Below are positions 62,118 through 64,000 of a DNA stretch of 64,000 nt, one piece after another (within the stretch, counting starts at the first letter, position 1; each line of letters begins with the position of its first letter). The notes beneath the pieces are model-generated. The model saw nothing but the letters and a program-made list of their open reading frames with translations. It had not been told where the DNA came from and ran no database searches. The position numbers were made by a program, and so were the translations under genes. Source of the DNA: Paramecium octaurelia (lineage: Eukaryota; Ciliophora; Oligohymenophorea; Peniculida; Parameciidae); contig CAJJDP010000017.1 in assembly GCA_905182995.1 (NCBI GenBank), positions 281,331-345,330 of the forward strand, in the 5' to 3' direction.

Positions 62118-63812
62118 TCAAATATTACATTAACAGAGATTAAAAGATATCTATGGATTTGTTTGTAATACTATCATTTATTGATTTTAAGCATTCTAAA
62201 TATATTTTTGGTTATGCAGTTATTCAATACTTATTTTTTTATTCAATTGAGGAACAGTTTATATTTTCTCATCTGTTTCTAGAATCATTTTTTTACTTGA
62301 ATTAATTGTGAATAATTCATCATTGTGAATCATTTACAAACATTTTTTGAATTCTTCAAATTAAATTTCACCATCATCATTTTCATCAAACACACTTATA
62401 ATAGTTTCTATGTCTTCTAATTACAATTGATTATTTAAGTCTATTTTCTTTAATAATGCAAATAACTCTTGCTTATCTAATGCATTGTTGTTTGAAGTAT
62501 CATATTTCCGAAATAATTACCTTGGACTCATATTGTACTATTATATTAAATTCGATAACTCTTATAATATCAACATATGTTTTTTTTGCAAAGACCTTTA
62601 AAGTTTTGCCTTTTTAGGTGGTGAAGGATATAAATATTGTTTGAATTCTTCAAAATCAACATATCCATTTCCATCTCTGTCAAATTCATCAAAAATGTAT
62701 TTAACATCATCATCATTGAAGCTATTGTCAAGATATTAGATGAAGCACTTGAATTCTTCCAAATTTAACTATTGATCTCCAGATGTATCAACCTTCTAAA
62801 ATATTTGAGTCAAAGTATCAACATTTGGAATTTTCTATTTCAGATAATTCTAAATATAAAATAATTTCTTTTAACAACTGCTTCGTTGCATCTAGAATTT
62901 TATAAAATATTCGCTAATATATGGATGACGATATAACGTATCCCAAGAAAACCTATTTTCTTCCTTTATTTATAAACAATTCAAAATGAAGTCCTTGCAT
63001 AACTCATTCACATTAGGCTAATCTGGAAATTTCAAATTTTAATGAACTATATTGTAAAGGAGTTCACTCTCAGACCTACCTAACCATGGAGCTTAAACAT
63101 AATACATATTACTTACTTTTTTGATATATTATTTGATATAACATCAATCCTATACTCCAAATATCACTTTTGCTTGTGTATTATTGACCATTCAATATTT
63201 GAGGACTCATATAATATGGAGTTCCCACTTTACTTTCCATTATTTGATTTTTATAATTACTGATCTATCTAGCAAAACCAAAATCTCCTAATTTAAATAT
63301 TTTCCTATTGTTCTCTATGTGAACCAATATATTCGCTGGTTTAAGATCTCGATGCATGATTCCTTACTTTATTAATGTAGTGAAAGCAGTCAGAATGTCT
63401 ATTAAAAATTGAAAATGGTCCTCATGTGTTATCTAATGAGTTTTATAAATTAATGATTCCAAATCGCCATGATTGCAATATTCTAAAATTATATAATAAT
63501 TATTCTCTGTTTATAGAACGTCAATGATCTCAATTATATTTGGATTCTTTAGACTCTTTAAAATTTAAATTTCATTTAAAAGTTATTTTTCGTCATCTAC
63601 ATTTTATCACATACATTACCAACATCCTTCATATCACTTTTTCTAACGAGCTTTATGGCTACATTTTATCGAGTATGAATGTTCATTCCTTTATAAACCG
63701 TTCCATAAGCACCTTTACCTAATTTTCCTTTTTTAAAATTGTATCTATATGATTCAATTTATTTTTCATCAGTCTTGAGTTTGCCCAAAGGAGGCTAATT
63801 CATTAATTGCAT
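62118..63812 (-). CDS. Calcium-dependent protein kinase with four EF-hands
   Basis: 548 residues, two introns (23 nt; 25 nt with AAG acceptor). Kinase domain at residues about 25-290: KGKLGKGAYGTVYKG, NVAIKLVRK, MHRDLKPANILVH, GDFGFARQ and GTPYYMSPQIL (SPQ in place of APE). Then two pairs of EF-hands: DTSGDQQLNLEEF and DRDGNGYVDFEEF, a spacer of about 40 residues, then DTSNNNALDKQEL and DENDDGEIQFEEF. Calcium binding to such EF-hands releases autoinhibition in CDPKs, which in ciliates and relatives act in motility and secretion. After the EF-hands comes a Gln/Asn-rich tail of about 65 residues. It ends 64 nt before the next kinase on the same strand. Confidence 0.92.
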
Positions 63813-64000
63813 GCTTATTAATTATAAAATAATGTAATTAATAATAGGTAACAAAAATCAAAAATATATTTTATAATTTATGATATTATTGTTCATCATA
63901 ATCCCTGTTAATTCATATTAATAGATTGCAATAATTAGACATATAAAATACATTTTCGTCATCATTATAACACAATAAAAAACTACTCAAGTTTAAGAGT

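Overview
This window is almost certainly a Paramecium-type ciliate macronuclear sequence. It is very AT-rich. Nearly every recognisable protein reads through TAA and TAG as glutamine and stops at TGA (ciliate nuclear code, table 6). Genes are tightly packed on both strands and carry tiny introns of 20 to 33 nt that begin with GTA. Read with the standard code the genes fall to pieces; read with table 6 and the introns removed they give full-length, exactly in-frame proteins. All coding regions below use that code, and most of the splicing has been checked by length arithmetic.

Layout. 1-11.4 kb: the end of an unknown gene, the translation helicase eIF4A, a RING-H2 E3 ligase, the ciliary protein ARMC9, a C2HC zinc-finger protein, DNA polymerase kappa, GSK3 and a Yippee protein. 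12.3-23 kb: a tiny probably lipid-anchored protein, a coiled-coil protein, a U1 snRNA gene, a large VHS-like/polyglutamine/adaptin-ear-like protein, decayed RPA1-like sequence and three unrecognised genes. 23.3-38.4 kb: a 2336-residue UvrD/TRANK1-like helicase, a MUL1-like mitochondrial protein without a RING, a coiled-coil plus SMP lipid-transfer protein head to head with a GRIP golgin, and two small unknown proteins. 39.4-41.5 kb: the remains of a USP-type deubiquitinase broken by several in-frame TGAs. 41.5-53 kb: one 3704-residue multi-spanning membrane protein with a 73-codon reading frame just upstream. 54.4-63.8 kb: casein kinase 1, a YTH m6A reader, the core splicing protein SmF, a pseudokinase, a small acidic protein, a Ser/Thr kinase and an EF-hand calcium-dependent kinase.

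Themes. There are six kinase-fold genes in 64 kb (GSK3, CK1, a pseudokinase, one further kinase, a CDPK, and the unrelated helicase ATPase aside). Splicing and RNA genes include U1 snRNA, SmF, eIF4A and YTH. Membrane traffic and contact-site genes include the VHS/ear adaptor, the GRIP golgin, the SMP protein and the MUL1-like protein. There are no operons in the bacterial sense; neighbours share short intergenic gaps, and two divergent pairs have start codons only 9 and 31 nt apart. No tRNA, rRNA, CRISPR, transposon or viral element was recognised.
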